DNA of 64,000 bases. Source: Glaciecola sp041380235 (GTDB taxonomy: Bacteria; Pseudomonadota; Gammaproteobacteria; Enterobacterales; Alteromonadaceae). The DNA lies in assembly GCF_041380235.1 (NCBI RefSeq), contig NZ_JBGIYY010000001.1:324004-388003 (forward strand), given 5' to 3'. The notes beneath the pieces were generated by a model, which worked only from the letters and a program-made list of their open reading frames with translations, did not search any database and was not told the DNA's origin. Within the stretch, counting starts at the first letter, position 1, and every line of letters begins with the position of its first letter. The position numbers and the translations under genes were made by a program. This document shows positions 55,057 through 63,219 of the stretch, piece after piece.

Positions 55057-57740
55057 ATGCAAAAAAATGGCAAATAATAAAAATTATTTTCAATCAAGCC
55101 TCTGAAAAGCCTCGTGATGAACAAGCAGAGTTTGTTGCGCAAAAATGTAAAGAAGTCATAACTAACGAACTAATTAATGAAAACACTTTTGATGATGACT
55201 TAGTTGATGTAGATGATGCTCGTAACAACATTTACCGCGAAGTCATGGCAATGTTAGCTGCTGAGAACGACCAAGCTAACGATGTTCGCTTAACAGAAAT
55301 AGTGTCTGCTAACGCCGAGACGTTGAGCGAGTCCTCTGTATCGTTGCAAGCAGGCGATAAGGTTGAACAATTTACTATTGTGTCTTGTATTGGCGAAGGT
55401 GGGATGGGCAGAGTGTATTCAGCTAAGCGCAGTGGTGAAGATTTTGACCAATGGGTAGCCATTAAAGTAATCCATCAGCGGTATCTTAATCATGATAGTG
55501 TTTTGCGCTTTAAGCAAGAACGTCAAATATTAGCTTCATTACAACACAAAAATATCGCCAGTTTGATTGGTGGTGGAGAAATGAATGCGAGTATTCCTTA
55601 CATTATTTTAGAATTTGTAGACGGCATTCCTATTACCGATTATTGCCAACAGCATCAGCTCGACGTTGAACAGCGGCTTTCTTTGTTTCAACAGGTTTTA
55701 TCGGCAATCGATTATGCTCACCAGAATTTAGTTGTTCACCGTGATATAAAACCGAGCAATGTATTAGTCACCGCCACAGGCGATGTGAAGCTGTTAGATT
55801 TTGGGATTGCTAAGCTAATAAATCCTGCTCACCAAGGAAGCACTAGCGATTTAACACAAGAACAAATGCGAGTGTTAACTCCCGGAAATGCCTCTCCTGA
55901 GCAAGTTTTGGGCGCGCAAATTACAACACGCTCTGACGTTTATGGCTTAGGCACGCTGTTGATGCACGTATTAACTGGCGAAAGTATTTACGAAAATACA
56001 ACTGATGCAAGAGAGTTGGAAGACAGTATTCTGAACAAAACACCGATTAAACCAAGTGTTGTGTGCAAAAGGTCACAACACTTGGTTACCCAACAAAGAG
56101 CAAAAAAAATAAAGGGTGATCTTGATATCATTGTAATGAAAGCACTGCAAAAATCTCCAGATAGACGGTACTCAAACGTTGCTCAGTTTGCTGAAGATAT
56201 TCACCGTTATACACATTGTTACCCTATTTTGGCAAAGCCAGACAGTCTGTCTTACAAAGTGAAAAAATACGTCCAACGGAATACTGCCACCACCCTAGTA
56301 GGCTCAATATTTCTATGTAGTCTAATAGGCTTTAGTGCAGTTATTTTTCGACAAAGCGGGCAAATAGAGCAACAGCGAGATCGTGCAATTGCCCAAGCTG
56401 AAGTCGCCCAGCAAACTTCTGATTTTATGCTGGGTATTTTTGATGCCGCCGATCCATATAAAAATAATGGCAAAGAGCTTAGCACAAAACAGTTGCTTAA
56501 CTTGGCCATTGATGAACTTCAGACAATGGAAACCCAAGACCAGATAAAAGTACAGTTATTGGCTTCTCTGGCACTGGTATTCAATACGCTTGAAGACTTC
56601 AAAACCTCAGAGAAGCTGGTCTCACAAGCTTCCCAAATCGTTGAAAAAATTACAGCGGGTGACGCAGAGCTCTCTGGGCAAACGCTTGTTATTATGGGTC
56701 GGGCGCGTGGTCAATTACTATTTGCAAACGACGACTACAAAGCAGCCCAGAACTTGTTTCGCGAACTCATTGATCAATTTAAACAGCCCGCGGTATTTAA
56801 ACAATTTAGCCCCAATCAACAAGTGTTAGTTGAGGCAAAACTTATGTTTGAATTAGCTACCGTTCTTAGTTATGAAGGTAATGAAAAAGAAGCCGTTGAA
56901 TATTCGAGAAATGCAATAGACCTACTCGAAAACTCTGCTGTTATAGAAAAAGATATGGCGGCGTATTATGTGGGTTACGCCCATTCTTTAAGGCGAATTG
57001 GACGGCTTGATTTATCGGAACAAAATCTTAGAAAGGCGATTGCCTTAGAGCGTCAAAAGCCAAACCTTACCCTTGATCTTGGCTATAGTTTAAATCAACT
57101 AGCTAGCACATTAATTAGGATGGGACGCCTTGAAGAAGCGCTTGTTTCGGCACAGGAAGGGCTAGAAATAAGACGTAATATCGTGGGTAATAAGCATGTG
57201 GAAACACTTGCTAGTCAAGGCATTGTGGCACGTGTGCATAAATACTTACGGCAATTTGATAATGCCTTAGAAATACATCAAGAACGCGCAGTGGCTATTG
57301 AAGAAGTGTATGGACGGGAGCATTCATATTATGCTGGTGTCGTACTGTCGATTGCAGATCTCTATTTGAGTAAATCAGATTTAGTAGTGTCACAACAATA
57401 TTTTGAAGAAGGTTTACGTTTATTTTTAAAGACCACGCCGAATCATTTCAGATTAGCCATTCCTTATATTGGCCTGGGCCGAATTAAGTACAAACAAGGC
57501 GATTATCAAGCGGCGATAACACACTTTAAAACAGCGATTGAAATAATGGAAAATCTCGATATGTATAATCATTCATTTCGCGCTGAAGCACTCGGCTTTT
57601 ACGGCAATGCGCTGATTCAAACTTCTCAAGCAGAGCAAGGAGAAAAGTTAAAAGAAGAAGCTACTCAAATGTTTATGCGTATTTATGGCGAGCAAAGCAT
57701 TCAGTTGAGTGCGTTTTTGCTGAAACTAGAGGATAACTAA
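55053..57740 (+). CDS. Transmembrane Ser/Thr protein kinase with TPR C-terminal region
   Basis: An 895-residue Hanks-type kinase. Residues 1-100 form an acidic N-terminal region. The kinase domain (about 105-390) is complete: GEGGMGRVY loop, Lys138 (VAIK), HRDIKPSN (229-236), DFG (249-251), ASPEQV. One transmembrane helix is at about 413-432. The C-terminal part (about 440-895) is helical with tetratricopeptide-like repeats (for example NQLASTLIRMGRLEEALVSA and GLGRIKYKQGDYQAAITHFK), and would face the periplasm if the kinase is cytoplasmic. Its start overlaps the sigma factor stop; the PP2C gene follows after 2 bp. Probable substrate: the sigma factor. Confidence 0.92.
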   Translation: MNAKKWQIIKIIFNQASEKPRDEQAEFVAQKCKEVITNELINENTFDDDLVDVDDARNNIYREVMAMLAAENDQANDVRLTEIVSANAETLSESSVSLQAGDKVEQFTIVSCIGEGGMGRVYSAKRSGEDFDQWVAIKVIHQRYLNHDSVLRFKQERQILASLQHKNIASLIGGGEMNASIPYIILEFVDGIPITDYCQQHQLDVEQRLSLFQQVLSAIDYAHQNLVVHRDIKPSNVLVTATGDVKLLDFGIAKLINPAHQGSTSDLTQEQMRVLTPGNASPEQVLGAQITTRSDVYGLGTLLMHVLTGESIYENTTDARELEDSILNKTPIKPSVVCKRSQHLVTQQRAKKIKGDLDIIVMKALQKSPDRRYSNVAQFAEDIHRYTHCYPILAKPDSLSYKVKKYVQRNTATTLVGSIFLCSLIGFSAVIFRQSGQIEQQRDRAIAQAEVAQQTSDFMLGIFDAADPYKNNGKELSTKQLLNLAIDELQTMETQDQIKVQLLASLALVFNTLEDFKTSEKLVSQASQIVEKITAGDAELSGQTLVIMGRARGQLLFANDDYKAAQNLFRELIDQFKQPAVFKQFSPNQQVLVEAKLMFELATVLSYEGNEKEAVEYSRNAIDLLENSAVIEKDMAAYYVGYAHSLRRIGRLDLSEQNLRKAIALERQKPNLTLDLGYSLNQLASTLIRMGRLEEALVSAQEGLEIRRNIVGNKHVETLASQGIVARVHKYLRQFDNALEIHQERAVAIEEVYGREHSYYAGVVLSIADLYLSKSDLVVSQQYFEEGLRLFLKTTPNHFRLAIPYIGLGRIKYKQGDYQAAITHFKTAIEIMENLDMYNHSFRAEALGFYGNALIQTSQAEQGEKLKEEATQMFMRIYGEQSIQLSAFLLKLEDN

Positions 57741-57742
57741 CG

Positions 57743-58450
57743 ATGGCTTTTTATTCATGGTCAAATACATGTAAAGGCAGAGTCAGAGCACAAAATCAGG
57801 ATAGCGTTTATGTGAATGATAAAGCCGGTATTTGGTTAATTGCTGATGGCATGGGTGGGCATGCTGCAGGGGATTTCGCTTCTAATTTAATTAGTCAAGA
57901 ATTGCCGCGTCTGTTGCTTAAAGGTGAAGAACCACTTGATGCCATATCATCTTGCCATAAACGCCTAATTGAAGCTGAACAGTCAGATGCAAAATATAGA
58001 GGCATGGGTACCACGCTTATTCTTGGACTATGGCGTAATAATACCTTGAGTATATATTGGGTTGGCGATAGTCGCGCTTATATACTGAGTGATGATAATA
58101 TCCAACTACTCACGAAAGATCATACGGTTGTGCAAAAGTTGATAGATTTAAATTTGCTGAGTGAAGATCTTGCAGCGCATCACCCTGATAAAAACAAACT
58201 TACACAGTGTTTAGGTGGAGGCAACAATTACCCGCCACAGGTATCTGCAATTGAAATCAATGTAGGCAACAACGATACTCTATTATTATGCTCCGACGGT
58301 CTTTACAACGAGCTGAACGCAAAACAAATGCACAAGATACTTCATCACTCAAACGATAAAGAAAGTTCGCTAAAGCAACTCTTTTTGCTCGCAAACGCCG
58401 CGGGCGGCAGAGACAATATTTCAGCTGTAATTTTAAACCGCATTATGTGA
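57743..58450 (+). CDS. PP2C-family Ser/Thr protein phosphatase
   Basis: A 235-residue metal-dependent phosphatase. Motifs in order are RAQNQDSVYV, IADGMGGHAAGDFAS, GMGTTLI, YWVGDSRAYIL, CSDGLYNEL and GGRDNISAVIL, with all metal-binding Asp residues present. It is soluble and cytoplasmic. Encoded 2 bp after the kinase, it is expected to reverse the kinase's phosphorylation of itself or of the sigma factor. Confidence 0.92.
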   Translation: MAFYSWSNTCKGRVRAQNQDSVYVNDKAGIWLIADGMGGHAAGDFASNLISQELPRLLLKGEEPLDAISSCHKRLIEAEQSDAKYRGMGTTLILGLWRNNTLSIYWVGDSRAYILSDDNIQLLTKDHTVVQKLIDLNLLSEDLAAHHPDKNKLTQCLGGGNNYPPQVSAIEINVGNNDTLLLCSDGLYNELNAKQMHKILHHSNDKESSLKQLFLLANAAGGRDNISAVILNRIM

Positions 58451-58586
58451 AGGCAGTAATCTCGCAAGTTCGCTCACGTACTCAACAATACTTGTTCTAA
58501 CCCGTTTTTAGCTCCGCTTTGGGTAGATTTGCCGGTCAAAGCTAACTTTACGAACGTCACGACATGGCACGAAGAAGTAATACGAA

Positions 58587-58629
58587 TTATCTAAATCCAA
58601 ACACCTCCATCCGTTTGGCGTTTAGATAA
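58587..58629. terminator. Hairpin between the PP2C gene and dsbB
   Basis: Perfect 9-bp arms TTATCTAAA / TTTAGATAA with further inner pairing (CCAAAC / GTTTGG). It lies between convergent genes and can end both transcripts. Confidence 0.65.
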
Positions 58630-58665
58630 AATAGGCCTGTTCCAAACCTAGAATGCAAATAGCCT

Positions 58666-59205
58666 TTATTTCTTGGCTTTCAGAGACAGATTAACCGAAA
58701 GAATTTGTCCAAACAAAGCCACTATCCAGCCCGCGATATAAAGCGAAAAGATAATTTGCATCCACTCAGGCATGCCCATGCTTAAAAACTGCCAGTCATT
58801 GGTGTTGCAACTGCCTGGGGCATCAAACACCATTGGTAGCCATTCGTGCAATGGCATAAAGCTTGGGAATTCTGGAAAAAACGGGCAGGGCGGTACAAAG
58901 AATCCTTCTGGAAATATGACCTCTAAGTGGGCCTTTGCTTGCAACAAGCCCCAAATGGCGGCGGCGCCCCAAAGTATCAACGACAGCATGCGAATAAAAA
59001 AGTGTGGATACAACACGGGCAGCAAAGTGGCAAAAAAGATAGCAATAATGGCAGTGCGTTGATAAATGCACTTTACGCAAGGTGCATGGCCCAGCACATG
59101 TTGAAAGTACAGCGCAGCAAGCAATAGCGCGAACGCACTGCAACAAACAATCGCCCAAGGTGTTCTTGTTCTACTCCAGTTGGCTAACCAAAACAGTTTT
59201 TGCAT
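58666..59205 (-). CDS. dsbB: Disulfide bond formation protein B
   Basis: An inner-membrane quinone reductase that reoxidises DsbA. Four transmembrane helices; first periplasmic loop with APCVKC (redox pair), second loop with PPCPFFP and GSCN. 179 residues (E. coli 176). No dsbA gene is nearby. Confidence 0.94.
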   Translation of the reverse strand: MQKLFWLANWSRTRTPWAIVCCSAFALLLAALYFQHVLGHAPCVKCIYQRTAIIAIFFATLLPVLYPHFFIRMLSLILWGAAAIWGLLQAKAHLEVIFPEGFFVPPCPFFPEFPSFMPLHEWLPMVFDAPGSCNTNDWQFLSMGMPEWMQIIFSLYIAGWIVALFGQILSVNLSLKAKK

Positions 59206-59473
59206 GAAATCTTCGCACGTTTTTATAACTGCCTGCTAATTTAGCCTCTATACACTAAAAATCAACTGCTAATAATCATTTGTTAAAATTGGATAAGAAC
59301 CCTAGCTCTGCATCTAATATTTTGTATAGCCCAAAAATATTCAATGTAATTGCTCTTCATAACTTACTTTGTATTGAACACATGCTGCCAAACGCTGCTG
59401 GCGAAAATATTCAAATATAGTAAAGCATGCAGTATTCAAGTACATTTAGCGTCCATGCATAAGGAATCTTGCT
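59206..59473. other. Intergenic region between dsbB and the second MATE gene
   Basis: About 270 bp of AT-rich sequence between divergent genes. Apart from the AAGGA near 59461 that may serve MATE copy 2, I see no hairpin, repeat or RNA gene. Confidence 0.6.
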
Positions 59474-59548
59474 ATAAAACCTTCGTCTCCAACAATTGCT
59501 TCGGCAGCGTCTAACCCTTCTCTTACCAGTGGTTCTATTTTATCGCAT

Positions 59549-60838
59549 ATGATTCGACTGGCGATCCCAGCGTCGATGGGTATGTTATTTAACACGCTGT
59601 ACAATTTAACCGACATTTGGTTTGCGGGTTACTTATCTGCCGATGCGCTGGCGGGAATGTCGATTGCGTCAAGTGTGTTTTTCTTGCTTTTGTCGATCGG
59701 GATCGGGATACAGTCAGGTGCTTCGGCGATGATCGCGCCAGGCGCTGGCCGAAACGACACAAGCGAGGTTAAAGACTGGGTCAATAATGTCAGTGGCTTA
59801 GCGATAGGCTTTAGTGCGATATCCTTTATTATTGGCTACTTTGCAGCGCAGCCACTGGTGGTATTGCTTGGAGCTGAAGCTCATATCGAACCGTTGGCGA
59901 TGGAGTATCTATGGGTAACCTTGGCCGGCTCTGTTGGCTTTACGCTATCATTTGGTGCTGCCGGAGCTTTAATGGCGCTTGGTGATACCAAGTCAAATCG
60001 CAATGCCTTGGCCATCGGCTTTTTTGCAAATTTTATATTAAACCCGCTTTTTACGTTTGCGCTAGATCTTGGCGTTAGCGGCATAGCGTTGGCAACCGTC
60101 GTGATAAAGTTCGCCACGGCTTTTTACTTACTGCGGGTGTTAGCAAAACGCCTAAATATAAGAATACGACCTGCATTTGATTGGCATCGATACAAAGCAC
60201 TGTTAGCGCAAGTATTGCCAGCAAGTTTTAATATGTTGACCATTGTTTTGGGCAGCTTTATCACAGTGGCTTTAATTGGCCAATTTGGCAGTGAACATGT
60301 GGCTGGCTACACGGTTGGTTTGCGTCTAGAGCAAGTGCTTTTGTTGCCTGCATTGGGGCTAAATAGCGCGGTTATGGCACTAGTGGGTCAGAATATGGGC
60401 GCAGGTAACAATGAGCGCATCGCAGAAACATTTCAAAAAAGCTTAATGATTGGGCTTGTTATGGCGGCAGTATCTATCCCGCTGATGTGGTTTTTATCTC
60501 CCTTTACCGTTGGCTTATTTACCGACAGCGAGAGCATTAAAAACACAGGTGTGACTTACCTTCGGATTGATACTTTGGCGTTTTATGCCTATGTGGTGTT
60601 GTTTCAAAGCGTAGCGGTGCTGCAGGCCATTCAAAAACCCATGTTTCCAATGTATTTGGGCATTGCGCGACAACTGATTATTCCGGGCTCGATTAACTAT
60701 GCCTTAATTATGCTGTACGATTTTCCGATGGTCTCTATGTTTTATACGATAGTCATTGTGGTTATCCTTGCCGCTGTCATAGCTTATTTCTATACAAGGC
60801 GAGAAATAGGTCTATTGCAAACATCTGGAAAAACGTAA
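59549..60838 (+). CDS. MATE family efflux protein (copy 2)
   Basis: A membrane antiporter of 429 residues from ATG 59549, with about twelve helices and MATE-type motifs (LYNLTDIWFAGYLSADALAG, GAAGALMALGDTKSNRNAL). It is only distantly similar to copy 1 at 27385. The frame remains open upstream and encodes a MATE-like N-terminus (LTSGSILSHM). The only initiation-like codon there is an ATA at 59474 with AAGGA eight bases before it, so the true protein may have 25 extra residues. Substrate unknown. Confidence 0.9.
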   Translation: MIRLAIPASMGMLFNTLYNLTDIWFAGYLSADALAGMSIASSVFFLLLSIGIGIQSGASAMIAPGAGRNDTSEVKDWVNNVSGLAIGFSAISFIIGYFAAQPLVVLLGAEAHIEPLAMEYLWVTLAGSVGFTLSFGAAGALMALGDTKSNRNALAIGFFANFILNPLFTFALDLGVSGIALATVVIKFATAFYLLRVLAKRLNIRIRPAFDWHRYKALLAQVLPASFNMLTIVLGSFITVALIGQFGSEHVAGYTVGLRLEQVLLLPALGLNSAVMALVGQNMGAGNNERIAETFQKSLMIGLVMAAVSIPLMWFLSPFTVGLFTDSESIKNTGVTYLRIDTLAFYAYVVLFQSVAVLQAIQKPMFPMYLGIARQLIIPGSINYALIMLYDFPMVSMFYTIVIVVILAAVIAYFYTRREIGLLQTSGKT

Positions 60839-60962
60839 TACTCAAACAAGGCTATAAAGTGATGTTTAATTGCGTTGACATTTAACTCCTTTTTTTCATT
60901 CGCAAGGAAGCAAAATTCGTAACTATTTCGGGCATACAACCGGCCTCAATAGGAAGTAGTGA

Positions 60963-61226
60963 TTGCCTTATAAAATTAAACATTATGCACGACCTGTCTC
61001 CACAAATGTTCACACCTTATGGGAAGCCGCTCTTATTGAGCTTTGCGTTGGTTTGATAAGTGCTGGCATGGCATTTTGGGCAAGAGACATTGTTGTGCAG
61101 TTATTTGTTGGTTGCTTAATTGTCGCAGCACTTTGCTTTCTGTTAACTTTTCATAATATTTATATAATTATAAAGTTACAGCTAAAAAACCGAAAAGCCA
61201 ACATGCCAAGAAAGAGTCAAGAATGA
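60963..61226 (+). CDS. Small membrane protein of unknown function
   Basis: 87 residues from a TTG start with AGGAAG just upstream. Two hydrophobic segments (about residues 22-40 and 45-68) separated by a short loop, with a basic C-terminus. I recognise no family. The last codons run into the IS91-like transposase fragment, so its original C-terminus may have been replaced. Confidence 0.55.
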   Translation: MPYKIKHYARPVSTNVHTLWEAALIELCVGLISAGMAFWARDIVVQLFVGCLIVAALCFLLTFHNIYIIIKLQLKNRKANMPRKSQE

Positions 61227-61524
61227 GTTGGGCACAAAGTCCGGTAACCGGCAAGTAAGAACGTGTCTTCAACATAGACATTATCGGGTGACCGACGCGT
61301 GAGATGTGAGAAATGCCAAAAGCTCAATGTGACGATAATTGCTTGTATCTCAGAACCCACCATCATCCACAAGATATTGGCATATCTGGACAAACAAAGG
61401 CTCACCCATCACTGCCAACAATTCCAGAGCACCGCCAGTCGAAGCTTTAGAGCAAACGGTTATGTTTGATAATTTTACCATCCAAAGGGATTTTGACTTT
61501 ACTGGGGCGGTCACCGACGCTTGA
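61223..61524 (+). pseudogene. Remnant of an IS91-family transposase C-terminus
   Basis: Three frames in succession carry the end of an IS91-type (HUH, Y2) transposase: RMSWAQ at 61220-61237, RVFNIDI near 61260-61280, then RVRCEKCQKLNVTIIACIS and EPTIIHKILAYLDKQ, finally SRAPPVEALEQTVMFD. Intact relatives read approximately MSWAQRLKRVFNIDI, then a CxxC zinc pair and IACIEDP, then a RAPP...LFD ending. Here an extra segment with a TAA follows MSWAQ, and frameshifts break the rest. Catalytic parts are absent. No terminal sequences could be identified. Confidence 0.75.
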
Positions 61525-61788
61525 CACACGAAGGATACAGTGATGCTTGAAGATGCTATACGCTGAGGCAAGGTCTTTCGCGTCTCAGTGTCCCAATTTC
61601 AGCACCAAAAGTCAGCTTACTTACCCACCTCAACGACAAATATTTCACAAATTTCTTCAACACCACATATGAGTAAACGCGAAACTGCTCTCAAATACAG
61701 CTGTGACAATGACTAGTACATAGCGTTAATGCGTCTTATACTCTCAAAAGTGCTTTTTTCTAAAGCCTCCTTATCTCTCTAGGACAGT
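61525..61788. other. Spacer between the IS91 remnant and an orphan gene
   Basis: About 260 bp with no convincing frame, hairpin or repeat. It may include more decayed mobile-element sequence and the promoter of the 221-residue orphan gene. Confidence 0.5.
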
Positions 61789-62454
61789 ATGAATAATTTT
61801 GACATCGCTTATTGGATATTGTTGATAGCAGCCTTTATTGTATCAAGTTACTACTATTCCAAACGGAAGAAACGGTTTTCCATTTCAAGAGAGCAATTCA
61901 TTTCTAAGTACTCTTTCAAAGAGGCGGACTCTATTTTTACTGAAATGCACAAGCATGGTTTTAACATACTTTCTAGAGCAAGTGGTGGCTATGGTGACTA
62001 TGAATTTGACCATGTAATTAGCAAGTCATCTGAAAAAGAAGACTTTTTTATTTTTGATTTTGTGTATACATCAAAGTCACAAGATAAAAGTACAGCAACT
62101 AGACAAGCGACATTAAGGTCAGTATTGATAAAACTAAAAGACAGAGAGCTTTTTACCTTTGAATTATTTCCAGAGAATATTTTTGAGAAAATAAAACAAG
62201 CTTTTGGAGCAGCAGATATAGATTTTGATGAATATAAGCAGTTTTCAAAGATGTATGTTTTAAAAGGCGACGATGAATCTAGAATACGAAACACTTTCTC
62301 GCAGTCACTAATTAGAAAATTGGAATCCACAAAAAGTATATGCATTGAGGCTCGCAAGTCGTGCTTATTAATTTATAATTTAAACCATGGTGAGTTTGCA
62401 GATTACGAGGCGTTGTACAAAGATGCCAAAAGCATTAACGAAGCTTTGCGATGA
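61789..62454 (+). CDS. Orphan protein with N-terminal membrane anchor
   Basis: 221 residues: one membrane helix (about 6-22, AYWILLIAAFIVSSYYY), a basic segment, then a soluble alpha/beta domain rich in Lys, Phe and Asp. I recognise no family. The gene is AT-rich compared with the housekeeping genes, stands alone, and is followed 9 bp after its stop by an attC-like half site. This is the pattern of an integron cassette gene, which suggests acquisition by transfer. Confidence 0.6.
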   Translation: MNNFDIAYWILLIAAFIVSSYYYSKRKKRFSISREQFISKYSFKEADSIFTEMHKHGFNILSRASGGYGDYEFDHVISKSSEKEDFFIFDFVYTSKSQDKSTATRQATLRSVLIKLKDRELFTFELFPENIFEKIKQAFGAADIDFDEYKQFSKMYVLKGDDESRIRNTFSQSLIRKLESTKSICIEARKSCLLIYNLNHGEFADYEALYKDAKSINEALR

Positions 62455-62463
62455 GGGGCGAGA

Positions 62464-62509
62464 GCTAACAAAGCCATCAAGCCAGTCACTGTCGTTCCTT
62501 CGGATGCGC
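62464..62509 (+). repeat. attC-like 5' half site (possible degraded integron recombination site)
   Basis: GCTAACAAAGCCATCAAGCC resembles the R''-L'' side of attC sites from marine integrons (TAACAAA...TCAAG, as in Vibrio repeats), placed just after a stop codon as expected. No matching complementary 3' half with GTTRRRY is found before the next gene, so the site is truncated or degraded, or the match is by chance. Confidence 0.4.
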
Positions 62510-62517
62510 AATTATTT

Positions 62518-62958
62518 ATGCAATTTGCATTTAGCTACGCTAGTGATATAAACACTGTCATGTTACACGGAGTTAATTTGAACTGGGAACGAATTGTAAA
62601 ATACTCAGCTGTTTTATTTGTTGTGCCGATAATGGTAAGCGCCTTCATCCACACAGTTTTGAGCTTGCTGGGTTTAGAGTTATATTCAGCGTTAGCGTCG
62701 CTATTTGTAAACTACATACTACTCAGTGTTTTTTCTATTGCTGTTTATGCACATCTTGTTAGGTATCAGTTATTACATCCAATCTTACATGTGCTCATTG
62801 TCGGTTTTAGTGTTCACCTCTTCGGTTTCATAACAATTTCTATGCTAATGGGAAGGATACATATATCTCAATTGTGGCTTCTAGATATTAGCGTTTTTGT
62901 TATCACACTAATCTTGGGCACGGTTATAGGTACGCAATTACGCAAAGATATCGAGTAA
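62518..62958 (+). CDS. Orphan four-helix membrane protein
   Basis: 146 residues with about four hydrophobic helices (roughly 30-50, 55-80, 85-110 and 115-140). I recognise no family. It is AT-rich, isolated, and located between the attC-like half site and the integrase pseudogene. It could be a former cassette gene. ATG 62518 is the first start; no strong ribosome site is visible. Confidence 0.5.
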   Translation: MQFAFSYASDINTVMLHGVNLNWERIVKYSAVLFVVPIMVSAFIHTVLSLLGLELYSALASLFVNYILLSVFSIAVYAHLVRYQLLHPILHVLIVGFSVHLFGFITISMLMGRIHISQLWLLDISVFVITLILGTVIGTQLRKDIE

Positions 62959-63219
62959 ACTAGTAGCGTTTTAATATTAACATTTCCACTATTAGAAGCA
63001 CCTTTGCGAAGTTCGGCTGTGAGCGATCAGCCGGCGTTGCCCTTGCTTACACTCAAAGGAAAGGTTACGGCAATTGCCGTTACTCGGGAACGATAATTTT
63101 ATTGCTTTTCAATTCACGAGCTCAGTTAAAATAAGCGCTTCTTTATTTGCCCTTTGGTTACATTCAAACTAATGGCATGAACTATCAGAATTAGAAAAGC
63201 GGACGGTCGTCCGCGCACA
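62959..63219. other. Region between the orphan membrane gene and the integrase
   Basis: It contains a small hairpin CGGCTG / CAGCCG near 63014-63033, a perfect 14-bp palindrome ACGGCAATTGCCGT at 63067-63080 and, at its right edge, the integrase terminator. No gene is seen. Confidence 0.5.
63196..63214 (-). terminator. Terminator of the integrase gene
   Basis: Stem GCGGAC / GTCCGC with a 4-base loop; on the minus strand it is followed by TTTTCT. It begins 6 bp after the integrase stop. Confidence 0.75.

Noticed and set aside
61339..61524. Separate 61-codon gene
   Set aside because: Its end (SRAPP...MFD) is the expected last part of an IS91 transposase, and the rest of that protein lies in other frames just upstream.
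63067..63080. 14-bp palindrome ACGGCAATTGCCGT as an attI or attC core
   Set aside because: It lacks the GTTRRRY and RYYYAAC boxes, and attI is expected on the 5' side of intI, beyond the window.
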